Below, in pieces: positions 1 to 8,209 of a stretch of DNA of 64,000 nt (position 1 is the first letter of the stretch; every line of letters begins with the position of its first letter). The DNA is taken from NCBI GenBank assembly GCA_945873855.1, contig CAMCEN010000002.1:1-64000 (forward strand). Direction: 5' to 3'. The translations under genes were made by a program, and so were the position numbers. Below the pieces are notes generated by a model. It saw nothing but the letters and a program-made list of their open reading frames with translations. It did not search any database and was not told the origin of the DNA. The stretch is from an uncultured Campylobacter sp. (GTDB lineage: Bacteria; Campylobacterota; Campylobacteria; Campylobacterales; Campylobacteraceae).

Positions 1-236
1 TTCTAGATTTTATTCTAGGGAATTCTAGATTTTATTCTAGGGAATTCTAGATTTTATTCTAGGGAATTCTAGATTTTTGCTCGCTTTTGTGGGGCAAGCC
101 CCTAGCCCCGCAAATGTTTTTAGGGCTGCCGCCCTAAACCCTTAGGGGCTGCCGCCCCTAAAACCCCGCTAAAATCTAGAATTCTTAAGGCAAATTCTAG
201 AATTCCCAAAAGAATTTACTAGGAATTCTAGAATTT
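1..236. repeat. Repeat-filled gap downstream of dnaE
   Basis: No gene is seen. The first 70 bases are a tandem array of about three 22-bp units built on CTAGATTTTATTCTAGGGA. Positions 84-178 hold a G/C-rich composite element made of consecutive small hairpins (GGGGC..GCCCC, AGGGC..GCCCT, TAGGGGC..GCCCCTA) starting next to GCTCGC. The remainder carries copies of the GAATTCTAGAATTC palindrome that recurs through the window. The gap lies just past the dnaE stop codon and may contribute to termination. Confidence 0.85.
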
Positions 237-3200
237 CTAAGCTAATTTTTGTATGCGTTTAGCTAGTTCTTCTGGTATGTTATAGTCTGTGCGGTAGATT
301 AGGCGTCTGCCAAGTTCTTTATCTAGCACGGACAAAACGAGTTTTTTATCGCCCTTTTGCGAGTTTGCTAGGGTGTGGATCTGTGTGATTATATCGTGGT
401 TTAGGCTAGCTAAGTTTAGCTCTACGCAAACCTCGCCTGTGATTTTGATCTCTGCTTGCTTAGCTTCTGTGCTGCTTAGCGTATTTGCGTTATAGGCGGA
501 GTTCTCGCTTTTTTGGCGAGCGAGTTTTTTTGGCTGATAATCAGCGATTTGCTCGCTATCTAAAATCTCTTGTATACTAGGCTTTGAGTTTGCATCTTTG
601 GCTGGGTTTATAGCTATGCCATAGAGCGTATCAGGTTTTATTTCATTTAGCCTAGGCACTAGCGATGAAAAGGCGATATACTCACCACTTCCGCTCTCAT
701 CAGTTATGCTGATCATCGCATATTCATTGCCGTTTTTGCTAGTTTTTATGCTAAATGAAGTGATTTTGGCGATTAAAAGTAGTTGTGTTTTTGCGGTGGC
801 GATGTCTTTTATCACGCTATGAGGCAAGTTAAAAAGCTCTTTGTTTGCTTCTATTTCATCTTCTGTGATTTTATTTTTTTTGAGTTTTACGCTTTTTGCC
901 TCTTCTAGGCTATAAGCTTCGATTAAGCTAAGCTTAAGCTCATCACCTTCATGGCGCACTTTTAGCTTATAGGCTAGTGGTTTGTTATTTTTTATCTCGT
1001 CTTTATTCTCTACTCGCTCATAGGCATCAAATGCCGTTAGCTCAAAGCTTCCAGCCTCATCAAGCAAGCTTAAAAGGTGCATTTTATTGCCTGATTTCGT
1101 GATTTTCATATCGTATTTTTCAAGTGTAGCAATAGCTAGTATCTCACTGCCATCCTCGCACTCATCAAAATGCGCACTAGTCGTATGTGCGATGCTCTCA
1201 AGCTTGTCTTTATACTCATCAAGTGGATGTCCGCTGATGTAAAAGCCGATAAACTCTTTTTCATGCCCTAACATTTGGCTTTTGCTATATTCTGGATATT
1301 CTTTTAGCTGTGGGAATTTTAGCGTGTTTTCTTGCAAGCTTAAATCATCGGCAAATAGCGATTCTCTTAGCTCTTCTTTGGCTTTTTTAGACAGCCTTGC
1401 AGCCTCTAAAATAGGATCAACATTTTCAAAAAGCATTTGCCTAGGGATTTTAAACTCATCTAAGCAGCCTGATTTTATCATCGCCTCATAAGCTTTTTTA
1501 TCAACTCCCTCGTTACGCTCTACAAAGTCCTCAAAGCTCTTAAACTCTCCCCTACTCTCACGCTCAGCTACAATGCTATCAATAACGCCCTCTCCAAGCC
1601 CCTTAATCGCAGCAAGCCCATAAATAATAGCCTGCTTGCCACTAGCGTCTTTTGTAGTAGCAAAGTCTTTGTAAGATTTATTGATATTAGGTGCTAGCAT
1701 AGCGTATCCCATGCGGTTTATTTCTTCTTTGTATTTTACGACTTTATCTATATTTCCGCTCTCACTAGTGATTAGCGCTGCCATAAACTCGGCTGGATAA
1801 TATGTCTTAAGATACGCAGTTTGAAAGCACACTAGCCCATAAGCTGCCGAGTGAGATTTGTTAAATCCATACTCAGCAAACTTCATAATAAGCTCAAAAA
1901 GCTCATCAGCCTTTTGCGTATCATAGCCCTTAGCTTTTGCGCCTTCTAAATACTGCGTTTTGAGCTTTAACATTTCATCTTCTTTTTTCTTACTCATCGC
2001 ACGACGAACAAGATCAGCTCCACCTAGGCTAAATCCGCCTATTTCTTGGACTACTTGCATAACCTGCTCTTGATAGACAATAACCCCATAAGTAGGCTCT
2101 AAAATCGGCCTTAAACTCTCAAATGCAAAGCTCATTTCCTTTCTGCCGTGCTTGATGTCAATAAACTCATCTACCATTCCACATCCAAGCGGCCCTGGGC
2201 GGTAAAGTGCTAGCATCGCAATAATATCTTCAAAGCAATCAGGCTTTAATTTCTTAGCAAGAGCCTGCATACCATCGCTCTCTATTTGAAAAATGCCTAG
2301 CGTATCGCCACCTTGGATTGTCTCATAAGTCTTTGGGTCGTTAAAGTTGGTCTGCTCCCAGATAATATCTACGCCATAAGCGCGTTTAATTAGCTTTTTA
2401 GCATTATCAATCACAGTTAGCGTTTTTAAGCCCAAAAAGTCAAATTTGATCAAATCTACTTTTTCAAGGTAGTCCTTGCTATACTGCGTTGCGTGCTGCC
2501 ACGGCTTGTTTTTGGTGGGGTGCCAAAGTGGGGTTTTTAGCCATAGCGGCTCATTGCTGATTACCACGCCTGCTGCGTGCGTGCCAGCGTTTCTATTAAG
2601 ACCTTCAAGCTCGCAGGCGTATTGCCACACCTTGCCTAAAAGTGGATTTTTTCCTATTTTTTCTGCGATTTTTGGCTCTTTTTCATAGGCACCATCAACG
2701 ATTTTGCCTTTTTTGTTTTTATGAGCCATGAGAGTGATGCCTAGCTCATCTGGGATTAGCTTAGCAAAGTCATTTGCCTCATTATACGGCACTTCCATTA
2801 CCCTAGCTACATCACGCACCACCGCTTTTGCTAGCATTTTACCAAATGTCGCCACCTGCGCCACATTATACTCGCCGTATCGCTTGGCTACATACTCGAT
2901 GACCTCGCCTCTGCGGTCTTGACAAAAATCCACATCAATATCAGGCATACTAATACGCTCTGGATTTAAAAAACGCTCAAAAAGTAGGTTATAAGGCAGT
3001 GGGTCAAGGTCGGTGATTTTTAGAGCGTAGCTTACAAGCGAGCCTGCTGCTGACCCACGACCTGGGCCAACTGGAATTCCTTGCTTTTTAGCATATTGTA
3101 TGAAATCAGCCACGATTAGCATGTAGCCTGGGAATTTCATATTTTTTATAGTCTCAATTTCACGCTCCAAGCGCGCTTTATACTCACCGTGTTTAGCTTC

Positions 3201-4262
3201 GTCAATGAACTTTAAGCGCTCAGCTAAACCATCACGGCACATTTTCTCAAAAAGCACGCTATCATTTGCTAGGCTATACTCATTTTCGCTCTCTGGCAAG
3301 GACAAGCCGATTTCACTGGCTACTTTGCGAGTGAATTTAAAATTTGGCGGTGTAGCGTTATTTAGTTTTAGCTCTAAATTACATTTATCAGCGATTTCAT
3401 TTGTATTTTCCACCGCCTCTGGGATATCAGCAAAGATTTCAAGCATTTCTTCGCTACTTTTTACATAAAATTCGTTTAAAAGACGCTTTTTCATCCGCTC
3501 ATCAACAGGAATTTTCGCGCTCATGTCATCGCCCTCATCAATATCATCATCAAAGCGTGCGGTGTTTATCTTAATAGCTAATTTTTGATCAAAGCCCTCG
3601 TTTTTTGTAAGATAATGAGCGTCGTTTGTGGCGATGAGTTTGGTGTTAGTTTCCATTGCTATGCGGATTAAATCATCATCTATGCTTAGCTCATCTTTTA
3701 GTCCGTGGCGCATGATTTCTATATAATAATCATCACCAAAGACCTCTTTAAACCACAGCACTGCGTTTTTAGCGTAATCATAGCCTTGCGGGTTTGTTTT
3801 ATGCGCCCAAGCTGAGTTTACATTTAGATTGCGTGAAATTTCGCCAGCAAGGCAGGCTGAGCTACAAACAAGACCCTCGGCGTGATCTTTTAGGATATTT
3901 TTGTTTATTCTAGGGCGGTTATAAAAGCCTTTGATAAAAGCCATTGAGCTTAGATACATTAGGTTTTTGTAGCCAGTTTCGTTTTTAGCATAAAGGCACA
4001 GATGATAGGGGCTTTGGCGTTTGGTTGGCTTATCTTCTATATTTGGCAAATCGTGTATATAAGCCTCCATGCCGATAATGGGCTTTATGCCCTCTGCCTT
4101 TAAAGTCTCGTAAAACTCCAAAACGCCATACATATTTCCATGATCTGTAATTGCGCAAGCCTTAGCGCCGATTACTTTTAAGTGCTTGGCTAGTTTTTTT
4201 ATATTATTAAAGCCATCAAGTAGTGAGTATTCGGTATGTAAATGTAAATGCGTGTAGTTCAA
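237..4262 (-). CDS. dnaE: DNA polymerase III subunit alpha
   Basis: Replicative polymerase subunit that synthesises DNA in the replisome with the beta clamp. The 1341-aa product starts with a PHP domain (HLHTEYSLLDG at about residues 6-16, ITDHGNMYG at about 38-46). It carries the family C palm motifs GPGRGSAAGS (about 399-408), PDIDVDF (about 440-446, two catalytic Asp) and KFDFLGL (about 606-612, third Asp). A helix-hairpin-helix, clamp-binding and OB-fold region follows. It is somewhat longer than many DnaE proteins because of an extended C-terminal part. Start codon ATG. The gene is transcribed away from the DUF285 pair and its 3' end abuts a repeat block. Identification is secure from the motifs and length. 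Confidence 0.98.
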   Translation of the reverse strand: MNYTHLHLHTEYSLLDGFNNIKKLAKHLKVIGAKACAITDHGNMYGVLEFYETLKAEGIKPIIGMEAYIHDLPNIEDKPTKRQSPYHLCLYAKNETGYKNLMYLSSMAFIKGFYNRPRINKNILKDHAEGLVCSSACLAGEISRNLNVNSAWAHKTNPQGYDYAKNAVLWFKEVFGDDYYIEIMRHGLKDELSIDDDLIRIAMETNTKLIATNDAHYLTKNEGFDQKLAIKINTARFDDDIDEGDDMSAKIPVDERMKKRLLNEFYVKSSEEMLEIFADIPEAVENTNEIADKCNLELKLNNATPPNFKFTRKVASEIGLSLPESENEYSLANDSVLFEKMCRDGLAERLKFIDEAKHGEYKARLEREIETIKNMKFPGYMLIVADFIQYAKKQGIPVGPGRGSAAGSLVSYALKITDLDPLPYNLLFERFLNPERISMPDIDVDFCQDRRGEVIEYVAKRYGEYNVAQVATFGKMLAKAVVRDVARVMEVPYNEANDFAKLIPDELGITLMAHKNKKGKIVDGAYEKEPKIAEKIGKNPLLGKVWQYACELEGLNRNAGTHAAGVVISNEPLWLKTPLWHPTKNKPWQHATQYSKDYLEKVDLIKFDFLGLKTLTVIDNAKKLIKRAYGVDIIWEQTNFNDPKTYETIQGGDTLGIFQIESDGMQALAKKLKPDCFEDIIAMLALYRPGPLGCGMVDEFIDIKHGRKEMSFAFESLRPILEPTYGVIVYQEQVMQVVQEIGGFSLGGADLVRRAMSKKKEDEMLKLKTQYLEGAKAKGYDTQKADELFELIMKFAEYGFNKSHSAAYGLVCFQTAYLKTYYPAEFMAALITSESGNIDKVVKYKEEINRMGYAMLAPNINKSYKDFATTKDASGKQAIIYGLAAIKGLGEGVIDSIVAERESRGEFKSFEDFVERNEGVDKKAYEAMIKSGCLDEFKIPRQMLFENVDPILEAARLSKKAKEELRESLFADDLSLQENTLKFPQLKEYPEYSKSQMLGHEKEFIGFYISGHPLDEYKDKLESIAHTTSAHFDECEDGSEILAIATLEKYDMKITKSGNKMHLLSLLDEAGSFELTAFDAYERVENKDEIKNNKPLAYKLKVRHEGDELKLSLIEAYSLEEAKSVKLKKNKITEDEIEANKELFNLPHSVIKDIATAKTQLLLIAKITSFSIKTSKNGNEYAMISITDESGSGEYIAFSSLVPRLNEIKPDTLYGIAINPAKDANSKPSIQEILDSEQIADYQPKKLARQKSENSAYNANTLSSTEAKQAEIKITGEVCVELNLASLNHDIITQIHTLANSQKGDKKLVLSVLDKELGRRLIYRTDYNIPEELAKRIQKLA

Positions 4263-4371
4263 TTTCTAGCCCTTTTTTGCTTATTTTATTGCTAGAAATT
4301 CTAGCGATTTTTGCCTTTAAAAAAGTAGAATTCCAGCTTAGTTTATGCTTAATTTATTTTATAAGATTAAA

Positions 4372-4389
4372 GCGACAAGCAATGGTCGG
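4372..4389. promoter_or_regulatory. Candidate WYL-regulator operator, site 1
   Basis: Interrupted palindrome CGAC-N8-GTCG within GCGACAAGCAATGGTCGG, ending 48 bp before the start of the first DUF285 gene. Near-identical sites precede the 41-aa/FtsZ-like pair (6830-6847) and the WYL regulator (7800-7817). A weak -10-like TATAAG lies just upstream, so the site would overlap the transcription start. Assignment to the WYL protein is inferred from co-occurrence. Confidence 0.5.
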
Positions 4390-4437
4390 TTTTTTGTTTT
4401 AGAATTCCCTAAAAATTTCTAATAAAAGGAGTAAAAA

Positions 4438-5400
4438 ATGAGTAAACACACTCCAAAAACTTTTCAAGAGCTAAAATGGCTAGTAGATGATGAGAGTGTG
4501 TATTTAGGCGATATTGATACAAGTGCTATTACTGATATGAGTTATCTTTTTGAGCGTAGTGCTAGGACTGATTTTAGCGGAATTGAGAGCTGGGATGTCT
4601 CAAATGTAGTGGATATGAACTATATGTTTCGTATGTGCTATAGCTTTAACTATGATATTTCTAGCTGGAATGTAAGCAAAGTGCGTGATATGAGCAATAT
4701 GTTTTGGGATTGCAGGAATTTTAATCAGCCACTTGATAGCTGGGATACAAGCTCTGTGCGTGATATGAGCTTTATGTTTTTTGAGTGCCACCACTTTAAT
4801 CAGCCACTAAATGGCTGGAATGTCTCAAATGTAGAGGATATGAGGGGGATGTTTAAACGCTGTTATAATTTTAATCAGCCACTAAATAGGTGGATTATAA
4901 AAAATGTTAAAAATATGGCAGATATGTTTTGCGAATGTAAAAAGTTTAATCAAAATATAAATAGCTGGGATGTCTCAAATGTGGAGGATATGGGCTCTAT
5001 GTTTGAGTGCTGCGAAGTCTTTAACTCTCCGCTTGATCGCTGGAATACTAGTAAGGTTAAAAGCATGGGACATATGTTTAGGGAGTGTAAGAAATTTAAT
5101 AAAAATATATCTAAATGGGATGTAGGCTCTGTTGCTTGTATGGAGCATATGTTTTATGGAAGCTCTAGATTTAACCATAGCTGTAAAAACTGGAAAATTC
5201 CAAAAGATACATCTTTTTATAAAATGTTTTATTTAAGTGGCAAATGGAGTAATAAAGAAAAACAAAGAGAAAAACTTAGATACTTTGACCAAGAATTTTT
5301 AGAGTTTTTGAATATAAAAAAAGATGATGATGGAAAAGTGGTTTTACAAAAATGCCGAAGCAAAGGGATAAAAAATACATTTAAAAGGGGTAAAAAATGA
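4438..5400 (+). CDS. DUF285 (BspA-like) repeat protein, copy 1
   Basis: 320-aa protein of consecutive 25-residue units of the type SWDVSNVxDMxxMFxxCxxF, at least eight in a row, the pattern of DUF285/BspA-like leucine-rich repeats. There is no signal peptide, so either a cytoplasmic location or a non-classical route is possible. The N-terminus (MSKHTPKTFQELKWLVDDES) is almost identical to that of the next gene. A good Shine-Dalgarno (AAAAGGAG) precedes ATG, and the stop overlaps the next start (ATGA). The C-terminal 60 residues are Lys-rich and leave the repeat pattern. Members are common in Campylobacter, Treponema and Mycoplasma, and their function is unknown; ligand or surface binding is only a guess. 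A predicted WYL operator lies upstream. Confidence 0.88.
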   Translation: MSKHTPKTFQELKWLVDDESVYLGDIDTSAITDMSYLFERSARTDFSGIESWDVSNVVDMNYMFRMCYSFNYDISSWNVSKVRDMSNMFWDCRNFNQPLDSWDTSSVRDMSFMFFECHHFNQPLNGWNVSNVEDMRGMFKRCYNFNQPLNRWIIKNVKNMADMFCECKKFNQNINSWDVSNVEDMGSMFECCEVFNSPLDRWNTSKVKSMGHMFRECKKFNKNISKWDVGSVACMEHMFYGSSRFNHSCKNWKIPKDTSFYKMFYLSGKWSNKEKQREKLRYFDQEFLEFLNIKKDDDGKVVLQKCRSKGIKNTFKRGKK

Positions 5401-6227
5401 GTAAATACACTCCAAAAACTTTTCAAGAGCTAAAATGGCTAGTAGATGATGAGAGCGTGTATTTAGGCGATATTGATACAAGTGCTATTACTGATATGAC
5501 TTTTTTGTTTTCCTATAGTAATCGCAAAGATTTTAGCGGTATAGAAAAATGGGATGTAAGCAATGTAGAATGCTTTCTTTCAATGTTTTATGGTTGTAAG
5601 ACTTTTAATGAGCCACTTGAAAGCTGGAATGTAAGTAGCGCAATAGAAATGGGAGCTATGTTTTTTGGCTGTAAAAACTTTAATCAATCATTAAATAATT
5701 GGGATATAAGAAATGTAGAAGATATGGGTTCTATGTTTATAGGCTGTGATAGTCTAAATACAAGCTTTGAGAATTGGCTAAAAATACAAAATGTCAGTAT
5801 TTTAGCTTTTAGCGGGCTAAATACTAAACTTCTTGGCTTAAAAATCAATAAAGTAAATGGTAAATTCCAGCCTAAAAACAAATATGAATTAAATCTCTTA
5901 GTAAGTGATGAGAGCGTGTATCTAGGCGATATTGATACAAGTGCTGTTACTGATATGAGCTACATGTTTGCTAAAGTGAGTAGAAAAGACTTTAGCGGCA
6001 TTGAGAGCTGGGATGTAAGCAATGTCGTAAATATGTCTACTATGTTTTTTGGGCAAAAAGATTTTTACGCAGACCTTAGTAGCTGGGATGTAAGCAAGGT
6101 AGAAAATATGCATTCTATGTTTTTTGGTTGCAAAAAATTTAACAAACAAATACCAAAAGGCTGGGACTTAAAAGTTGATAGCTCAAATGCTTTTTTATCA
6201 TTTCCAAAGTATGCTAAAAAAATATAA
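5397..6227 (+). CDS. DUF285 (BspA-like) repeat protein, copy 2
   Basis: 276-aa paralogue of the preceding gene, coupled to it through an ATGA overlap. The first 100 nt match copy 1 with only two or three differences, which points to recent duplication or gene conversion. The protein holds two half-modules. Residues 1 to about 125 start with the family leader, and a second leader-like stretch (LLVSDESVYLGDIDTSAVTD) begins near residue 164 and starts another short repeat run. This looks like the fusion or internal duplication of two truncated modules. The 25-residue DUF285 repeats are clear (WDVSNVxxMxxMF). Function unknown. It is followed by the hairpin at 6240. Confidence 0.87.
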   Translation: MSKYTPKTFQELKWLVDDESVYLGDIDTSAITDMTFLFSYSNRKDFSGIEKWDVSNVECFLSMFYGCKTFNEPLESWNVSSAIEMGAMFFGCKNFNQSLNNWDIRNVEDMGSMFIGCDSLNTSFENWLKIQNVSILAFSGLNTKLLGLKINKVNGKFQPKNKYELNLLVSDESVYLGDIDTSAVTDMSYMFAKVSRKDFSGIESWDVSNVVNMSTMFFGQKDFYADLSSWDVSKVENMHSMFFGCKKFNKQIPKGWDLKVDSSNAFLSFPKYAKKI

Positions 6228-6239
6228 AAACTAAAATAA

Positions 6240-6258
6240 GGGGCTAAGCCCCAAAAAA
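6240..6258. terminator. Bidirectional hairpin between DUF285 pair and FtsZ-like gene
   Basis: GGGGC-TAA-GCCCC stem followed by AAAAAATT, lying between two converging genes. A/T runs flank both sides, consistent with a shared intrinsic terminator. Confidence 0.6.
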
Positions 6259-6648
6259 TTAGCAAGTAGAGATTGCAACTAGAAATCCTACTAAAATTTC
6301 TTTTTTATGTAAAAGATTTTGGCTATAATCCAAACCAAAGAGAATCTCTGTGTCATCGTCTAAAATATCCCTTATACATTCAAGATTCTCACTAAAATAC
6401 TCATAAGGTGTGCTCTCATCTGCTTCACAGGCTATTACTACTTGTTTTATAGCACAAAATGGATATTTGCGCCTTAACCCACTTAGCTCTTTAATCAAAT
6501 CCTCTTTTAAATAATCGCGATGTGAGCAAATATCATTTATATAAAATAGATTATTGCTATATAAAAACGATCTTAAATCAAGCTCATTAAACTTTGCTTC
6601 ACATTTTTCTTTGCTATATAAATTTTTAAAAACTAAAAAAGAGTTCAT
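6259..6648 (-). CDS. Small protein resembling the FtsZ/tubulin C-terminal domain
   Basis: 129-aa protein of unknown function. From about residue 68 (IKQVVIACEA) to the end (ILFGLDYSQN, then EILVGFLVA) it follows the strand/helix order and hydrophobic pattern of the FtsZ C-terminal domain: a VLVNIT-like strand, an IR helix, an IFGxSxD-like turn and a final VTVIAT-like strand. The GTPase domain, tubulin signature and T7 catalytic loop are all absent. It sits 8 nt after the 41-aa peptide gene, whose stop overlaps its GGAG ribosome site, so the two are probably coupled. A predicted WYL operator precedes the pair. Similarity was judged by eye; an unrelated alpha/beta protein remains possible. Confidence 0.8.
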   Translation of the reverse strand: MNSFLVFKNLYSKEKCEAKFNELDLRSFLYSNNLFYINDICSHRDYLKEDLIKELSGLRRKYPFCAIKQVVIACEADESTPYEYFSENLECIRDILDDDTEILFGLDYSQNLLHKKEILVGFLVAISTC

Positions 6649-6656
6649 TTCTGCTC

Positions 6657-6782
6657 CTATCCTAGAAAAACTCGTAAGATATTTCTAAGCTCTTTGTCTT
6701 TTGTCAGCAGCGCTTGTACTTTTCTTATTATTTTTGCGCTATTTAGCTTGGTTTTGGGTGTCTTTGTGCGAGATTTTTTCAC
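6657..6782 (-). CDS. 41-aa basic peptide, GTG start
   Basis: Short reading frame with a strong Shine-Dalgarno (AAGGAG, then TTAGT before GTG), encoding 41 residues. The Lys/Arg/Thr-rich N-terminus (KKSRTKTPKTKLNSAK) is followed by an amphipathic segment (IIRKVQALLTKDKELRNILR). Its stop codon lies inside the ribosome-binding site of the FtsZ-like gene. A predicted WYL operator is centred about 55 bp upstream. Not recognised. It could be a nucleic-acid-binding or regulatory peptide, or a leader peptide that controls translation of the following gene. Confidence 0.6.
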   Translation of the reverse strand: MKKSRTKTPKTKLNSAKIIRKVQALLTKDKELRNILRVFLG

Positions 6783-6829
6783 ACTAACTCCTTTTTTAAA
6801 AAATTCAAAAAGCATTCTAGCGATATAAT

Positions 6830-6847
6830 GCGACCATTGCTAGTCGC
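6830..6847. promoter_or_regulatory. Candidate WYL-regulator operator, site 2
   Basis: Perfect 5-bp-arm inverted repeat GCGAC-N8-GTCGC. Read towards the 41-aa gene it is GCGACTAGCAATGGTCGC, matching site 1 at 16 of 18 positions. It ends 47 bp upstream of the GTG start, and a -10-like ATTATAT directly follows on the minus strand. Confidence 0.55.
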
Positions 6848-6864
6848 AAAAATTAAAGCAAAAA

Positions 6865-7755
6865 TTAAAGCGATTTAGCGAATTCTAGAATTTCGTCTTT
6901 TAGCTCGCTAGCTAGCCACGCAGGCTCAATCACTCTAATAAAGGGTATATAATGATAGATTATGGGCTTAATTTCCATTATATTTGTGATTTCTAACTCT
7001 ATTTCTATAGATTTGTCGCTATTTTCACACATTATTATCTGCGTCGGTAGGGGTCTGCGCTCAAAATACCGCCTAACACACTTGTGTATATGAAGTCTTA
7101 CGCTAAAACTCTGCCCTAGCTCAAACCACACGCTAAAAGCATTTTTTATGCGAGCCTCCAAGCTCTCATCTATGCTAAAATTCTCAGCTAAAATTTTAAT
7201 ATCGCTTAGGCTTTTTAGATGAAATTTTTTAAATTTCTTGCCATCAAGTGCCAAAAGATACCAAAAACCATCAAAAAGCGCAATTTTTACAGGCTTTAAC
7301 TCAAACTCCATTTTACGATAAAGCACGCTTATAAGGTGCTTTTGCCTTATTGCGTTTTCAATGCTTTTAAAAATTTCTAGCTCCTTTTGGCTAAGTTTTT
7401 CAGCATTTATATTTACATAAATAGGATGATTTAGCCCCTCGCTTAAAGAGCGCAAAAGGCTATGAGCTTTATTGTAGAATTCCATTCCAAGATTTTTTGC
7501 TAAGGCATCAAGTGTGGCGAGTGTGAGCTGGGTCTCATTATTTGGATCAAAAGCTGTATCTAAGCTCCACAAAGTGCCATTGCGCCTAGCTCCGTAGCTT
7601 GCGCAATACTCTTTTAAATCACGCTGGATAGTGCGTGGCACTACACCTAGACGCCCAGCGATCTGCGTGGTGCTAAGTGGTTCTTTGGCTATAAGCGACA
7701 TTATTTCATTTATACGAGCAAAACGCTCGTTTTCATCTCTATTTATTTTTGGCAT
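6865..7755 (-). CDS. WYL-domain transcriptional regulator
   Basis: 296-aa regulator with an N-terminal winged helix-turn-helix (TTQIAGRLGVVPRTIQRDLK, about residues 29-48) and a WYL domain (motif GFWYLLALDG near residue 163), followed by a WCX-like C-terminal part. WYL proteins sense ligands, often nucleic acids or nucleotides, and several repress phage-defence loci (BrxR, CapW). An inverted repeat 45 bp upstream of its own start recurs ahead of two neighbouring transcription units, which suggests autoregulation and a local regulon. The -10 element TATAAT lies 22-27 bp upstream. Family assignment is firm; the target genes are inferred. Confidence 0.93.
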   Translation of the reverse strand: MPKINRDENERFARINEIMSLIAKEPLSTTQIAGRLGVVPRTIQRDLKEYCASYGARRNGTLWSLDTAFDPNNETQLTLATLDALAKNLGMEFYNKAHSLLRSLSEGLNHPIYVNINAEKLSQKELEIFKSIENAIRQKHLISVLYRKMEFELKPVKIALFDGFWYLLALDGKKFKKFHLKSLSDIKILAENFSIDESLEARIKNAFSVWFELGQSFSVRLHIHKCVRRYFERRPLPTQIIMCENSDKSIEIELEITNIMEIKPIIYHYIPFIRVIEPAWLASELKDEILEFAKSL

Positions 7756-7776
7756 TTTTAGCTCTTTTTTTTGCTA

Positions 7777-7782
7777 ATTATA
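7777..7782 (-). promoter_or_regulatory. -10 element of the WYL regulator gene
   Basis: On the minus strand the sequence is GGCTATAATTAGC, a perfect TATAAT hexamer 22 bp before the ATG. The operator at 7800-7817 lies where the -35 region would be, well placed for repression. Confidence 0.6.
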
Positions 7783-7799
7783 GCCAAAATTTAAAAATT

Positions 7800-7817
7800 G
7801 CGACAAGCATAGTTCGC
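7800..7817. promoter_or_regulatory. Candidate WYL-regulator operator, site 3
   Basis: GCGACAAGCATAGTTCGC, an inverted repeat GCGAC-N8-TTCGC with one mismatch between the arms. It shares most positions with sites 1 and 2 and lies 45 bp before the WYL start codon, immediately upstream of its -10. Confidence 0.5.
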
Positions 7818-7956
7818 ATTTTTAATCTAGAATTCCCTAGATTTTATTTCTAGGAGGTGTAAATAAGTAGTGAAATTCCAAAAATATCAAGCATAGGTTT
7901 AAATTCTAGAATTCTAGAATTTTTTAATCAAATTTTTAATTTTTAAAGGATGAAAA

Positions 7957-8151
7957 ATGTCAATAGCAACAGTATCAGTTAGAGGCGATTTTGCCTATGT
8001 ATATGATGAAAGTGGTCGCACAATTTGCTCTGTGCCTTTGGCTGGCGGTAGCTTGCAAGGATACACTAATAGCAGTTTATCTATAAAAAGAGGTGCTTTT
8101 ATTTATATACACGATGAAAGAGGACGAAATATAAGAACAATCCCCGCCTAA
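7957..8151 (+). CDS. 64-aa two-repeat protein of unknown function
   Basis: Small protein with ATG and Shine-Dalgarno AAAGGATG. It is made of two similar halves: FAYVYDESGRTICSVP and FIYIHDERGRNIRTIP, each preceded by a V/I-rich strand (ATVSVRGD, SLSIKRGA). The pattern suggests a small all-beta fold, possibly a dimeric barrel. Similar tiny proteins occur near phage and accessory genes, as far as I recall. It diverges from the WYL regulator and ends at a strong terminator, so it is a single-gene unit. Confidence 0.75.
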   Translation: MSIATVSVRGDFAYVYDESGRTICSVPLAGGSLQGYTNSSLSIKRGAFIYIHDERGRNIRTIPA

Positions 8152-8167
8152 GCGCATAATTTAGAGT

Positions 8168-8207
8168 TTTGGCTAAGTGTTTTTACTTAGCCAAAGAGTA
8201 TTTTTTA
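8168..8207 (+). terminator. Intrinsic terminator
   Basis: Perfect 11-bp stem TTTGGCTAAGT / ACTTAGCCAAA with loop GTTTTT, followed after a few bases by ATTTTTT. It ends the 64-aa gene and lies just before the converging nuclease gene. Confidence 0.75.
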
Positions 8208-8209
8208 AG

